Under the pieces are notes generated by a model, which made no database searches, had not been told where the DNA came from, and saw only the letters and a program-made list of their open reading frames with translations. Made by a program: the position numbers and the translations under genes. From the NCBI GenBank assembly GCA_030035585.1, contig CM057475.1, positions 6,490,100 to 6,554,099 on the forward strand: a DNA stretch of 64,000 nt, given 5' to 3'. Positions 60,601 to 64,000 of this stretch are shown piece by piece. Numbering within the stretch: the first letter of the stretch is position 1; every line of letters begins with the position of its first letter. The stretch is from Dugong dugon (lineage: Eukaryota > Chordata > Mammalia > Sirenia > Dugongidae).

Positions 60601-63600
60601 TACTCACTGGGTCATCATCACTGCGTCATCCTCACTGCATCATCCTCACCGCGTCAACCTCACCGAGTCATCATCACTATGTCATCATCACTCCCTCATT
60701 CTCAGTGTGTCATCCTCACTGCGTCATCCTCACTGCGTCATCCTCACTGTGTCATCCTCAATGCATCATCCTCACTGCGTCATCCTCACTGTGTCATCCT
60801 AACTGGGTCATCCTCACTGTGTCATCCTCACTGCGGCATCCACGCCACGTCATCATCACTGCGTCATCATCACTGTGTCATCCTCACTGGGTCATCCTCA
60901 CTGTGTCATCCTCGCCGCATCACTGCATCATCCTCGCTGCGGTATCATCAGTGCGTCATCCTCACTGCGTCATCCTCACTGTGTCATCCTCACCGCATCA
61001 TCCTCACCGCATCATCCTCACTGTGTCATCCTCACCGCGTCATCCTCACCGCGTCATCCTCACCGCGTCTTCCTCACCGCGTCATCCTCACCGCGTCATC
61101 CTCACCGCGTCATCCTCACTGCGTCATCCTCACTGCGTCATCCTCACTGTATCATCCTCACTGTGTCATCCTCACTGCGTCATCCTCACTGCATCATCCT
61201 CACTGCGTCATCTTCACTGGGTCATCATCACTGTGTCATCCTCACTGCGGCACCCTCGCCGCGTCATCCTCACTGCGTCATCCTCACTGCATCATCCTCG
61301 CTGCGTTATCATCACTGCTTCATCCTCACTGCGTCATCCTCACAGTGTCATCCTCACTGTGTCATCCTCACTGCAACATCATCACTGCATCATCCTCACT
61401 GTGTCATCCTCACTGCGTCATCCTCACTGCATCATCCTCACTGCATCATCTTCACTGGGTCATCATCACTGTGTCATCCTCATTGTGGCATCCTCACTGC
61501 ATCATCATCACTGCGTCATCCTCACTGGGTCTTCATCACTGTGTCATCCTCACTGTGGCATCCTTGCCACGTCATCATCACCGTGTCATCATCACTGTGT
61601 CATCCTCACTGTGTCATCCTCGCCGCATCACTGCGTCATCCTCACTGAGTCATCCTCACTGGGTCATCATCACTGTGTCATCCTCACTGCGGCATCCTCG
61701 CCACGTCATCATCACTGCATCATCATCACTGCGTCATCCTCACTGGTTCATCCTCACTGCATCATCCTCACTGTGTCATCGTCACCGCATCACTGCATCA
61801 TCCTTGCTGCGTCATCCTCACTGCGTCATCCTCACTTTGTCATCCTCACTGGGTCATCCTCACTGTGTCTTCCTCACTGGGTCATCCTCACTGCGTCATC
61901 ATCACTGTGTCATCCTCACTGTGTCATCCTCACTGCGTCATCCTCACTGTGTCAATCTCACTGTGTCTTCATCACCGTGTCATCCTCACGGCGTCATTCT
62001 CATCGCGTCATCCTCACCGCGTCATCCTCATTGGGTCATCATCACTGTGTCATCATCACCGTGTCATCATCACTGTGTCATCCTCACTGTGTCATCCTCG
62101 CCGCATCACTGCATCATCCTCGCTGTATTATCATCACTGCATCAAGCTCACTGCGTCATCCTCACTGTGTCATCTCATTGCATCATCCTCACTGCATCAT
62201 CCTCACCGCGTCATCCTCACTGCGTCATCCTCACTAGGTAATCCTCACTGTGTCATCCTCATTGCATCATCATCACTGCGTCATCCTCACTATGTCATCT
62301 TCACCGGGTCATCCTCACTGTGTCATCCTCACCGCGTCATCCTTACCGCGTCATCCTCACTGCGTCATCCTCACTAGGTCATCCTCACTGTGTCATCCTC
62401 GCCGCGTCATCATCACTGCATCATCCTCACTGGGTCATCTTCACTGCATCATCCTCACTGTGTCATCCTCGCCGCATCACTGCGTCATCCTCACTGCGTC
62501 ATCCTCACTGGGTCATCGTCACTGTGTCATTGTCTCTGCGTCATCCTCACTGTGTCATCCTCACTGTGTCATCCTCACGGCGTCGTACTCACTGCGTCAT
62601 CCTCACTGGGTCATCATCACTGCGTCATCCTCACTGCGTCATCATCACTGTGTCATCGTCCCTGCGTCATCCTCACTGTGTCATCCTCGCCGCATCACTG
62701 CGTCATCCTCACTGCGTCATCCTCACTGGGTCATCGTCACTGTGTCATTGTCTCTGCGTCATCCTCACTGTGTCATCCTCACTGTGTCATCCTCACGGCG
62801 TCATACTCACTGCGTCATCCTCACTGGGTCATCATCACTGCGTCATCCTCACTGGGTCATCATCACTGCGTCATCCTCACTGCGTCATCCTCACTGTATC
62901 ATCCTCACTGTGTCATCCTCACTGCGTCATCCTCACTGCATCATCCTCACTGCGTCATCTTCACTGGGTCATCCTCACTGCGTCATCCTCAGTGCGTCAA
63001 CCTCACTGAGTCATCCTTACTGCGTCATCATCACTGTGTCATCCTCACTGCATCATCCTCACTGTGTCATCATCCATGTGGCATCCTCACTGCGTCATCC
63101 TCACTGTGTCATTCTCACTGTGTCATCCTCACTGTATCATCCTCACTGCATCATCCTCACTGGGTCATCATCACTGTGTCATCCTCACTGCGGCATCCTC
63201 GCCACGTCATCATCACTGCGTCATCCTCACTGTGTCATCCTCACTGGGTCATCCTCACTGTGTCATCCTCGCCACATCACTGCATCATCCTCGCTGCGTT
63301 ATCATCACTGCGTCATCCTCACTGCGTCTTCCTCACTGTGTCATCTCATTGCATCATCCTCACTGCGTCATTCTCACTGTGTCATCCTCACTGCGTCATC
63401 CTCACTGCGTCATCCTCGCTACGTCATCTTCACTGGGTCATCATTACTGTGTCATACTCACTGCGGCATCCTCGCCACGTCATCATCACTGCGTCATCGT
63501 CACTGTGTCATCCTCGCCGCATCACTGCATCATCCTCGCTGCGTTATCATCACTGCGTCATCCTCACTGCGTCATCCTCACTGTATCATCCTCACTGCGT

Positions 63601-64000
63601 CATCCTCACTGCGTCATCCTCACTGCATCATCCTCACTGCGTCATCTTCACTGGGTCATCATCACTGTGTCATCCTCACTGCGGCACCCTCGCCGCGTCA
63701 TCCTCACTGCGTCATCCTCACTGCATCAGCCTCGCTGCGTTATCATCACTGCTTCATCCTCACTGCGTCATCCTCACTGTGTCATCCTCACTGTGTCATC
63801 CTCACTGCGTCATCCTCACTGCATCATCCTCACTGCATCATCTTCACTGGGTCATCATCACTGTGTCATCCTCATTGTGGCATCCTCACTGCATCATCAT
63901 CACTGCGTCATCCTCACTGGGTCTTCATCACTGTGTCATCCTCACTGTGGCATCCTTGCCACGTCATCATCACCGTGTCATCATCACTGTGTCATCCTCA
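57631..64000. repeat. Higher-order unit 3 (runs off the window)
   Basis: It starts as unit 2 does (offset 6,006, including the 14-bp loss) but retains the 2,852-bp segment and then follows unit 1 at offset 14,864 to the last base of the window. At least one more partial copy must lie outside. Confidence 0.86.

Larger units (their letters stand above)
27642..64000. repeat. Giant 14-bp minisatellite array, right end not reached
   Basis: The unit gcgtcatcctcact repeats head to tail for at least 36.3 kb, about 2,600 units, without any other sequence. Common variants change gcgtc to gtgtc, gcatc or gggtc; atcctc to atcatc or atcgtc; and cact to cacc or cgcc. Truncated 8-bp (gcatcact) and 13-bp units occur repeatedly. 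The + strand is pyrimidine-rich (10 of 14 bases). Every + frame reads the same 14-residue period (ASSSLRHPHCVILT and variants) because 14 mod 3 = 2, which gives open frames of up to 1,177 codons. The minus strand meets TGA in all frames. The open frames begin at GTG or TTG, and no gene is inferred. Confidence 0.97.

Noticed and set aside
27528-64000. Dozens of long + strand open frames (up to 1,177 codons) with SSSLRHPHCVILTA-type repeats as genes
   Set aside because: They exist in all three frames at once, begin at GTG or TTG, lack any flanking exon or promoter evidence and follow arithmetically from a stop-free 14-bp unit.
27642-64000. CRISPR array
   Set aside because: Units are contiguous 14-mers without unique spacers, in a mammalian context.
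27642-64000. Telomeric or known centromeric satellite
   Set aside because: The unit does not resemble TTAGGG or an alpha-type satellite. Higher-order organisation alone does not make it centromeric.

Overview
The window is mammalian nuclear DNA, almost certainly from an afrotherian and most likely an elephant or a close relative. The evidence is the repeat load. There are many copies of the AfroSINE family (minus-strand copies carry a 'gagtcgattccgactcat'-like core), an RTE-clade LINE whose 3' end resembles the AfroSINE tail, and an ERV-L provirus. These sit among pan-mammalian MIR, L2, MER5A, MER20 and other hAT-type relics. No host protein-coding gene or functional RNA gene could be supported anywhere in the 64 kb.

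Layout. Bases 1-27,640 are ordinary intergenic or intronic-looking DNA built from nested and fossil transposons. An ERV-L provirus (4,615-10,889) lies inside an older AfroSINE-type element and is flanked by a perfect 5-bp target duplication, gtgac. The provirus itself received a short SINE (6,710-6,832) and an RTE LINE (about 7,982-9,960). A second minisatellite of sixteen 56-58-bp units occupies about 16,115-17,040. A SINE at 15,543-15,837 has a head closely resembling tRNA-Gly.

From about 27,640 to the window end, more than 36 kb, the sequence is a single tandem array of a 14-bp unit, gcgtcatcctcact and its variants (roughly 2,600 units). The array is layered. Single units vary mostly at CpG positions. 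Irregular 8-bp and 13-bp units break the phase. Local duplications of about 200-500 bp occur. At the right there are kilobase-scale higher-order units: 42,753-51,624 (8,872 bp), 51,625-57,630 (6,006 bp, the same unit lacking one 2,852-bp internal segment and one 14-bp unit), and 57,631 to beyond the window. These copies are almost identical, with one base difference noticed, so they arose very recently or are an assembly artefact.

The array reads as open frames of up to 1,177 codons on the + strand in all three frames, because 14 mod 3 = 2: any + frame cycles through the same 42-bp/14-residue peptide period. The opposite strand is full of TGA. These frames start at GTG or TTG rather than ATG, so I treat them as a property of the repeat and not as genes. 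The array's organisation, its CpG-decay signature and its possible birth inside a MIR/L2 relic are the main points of interest.
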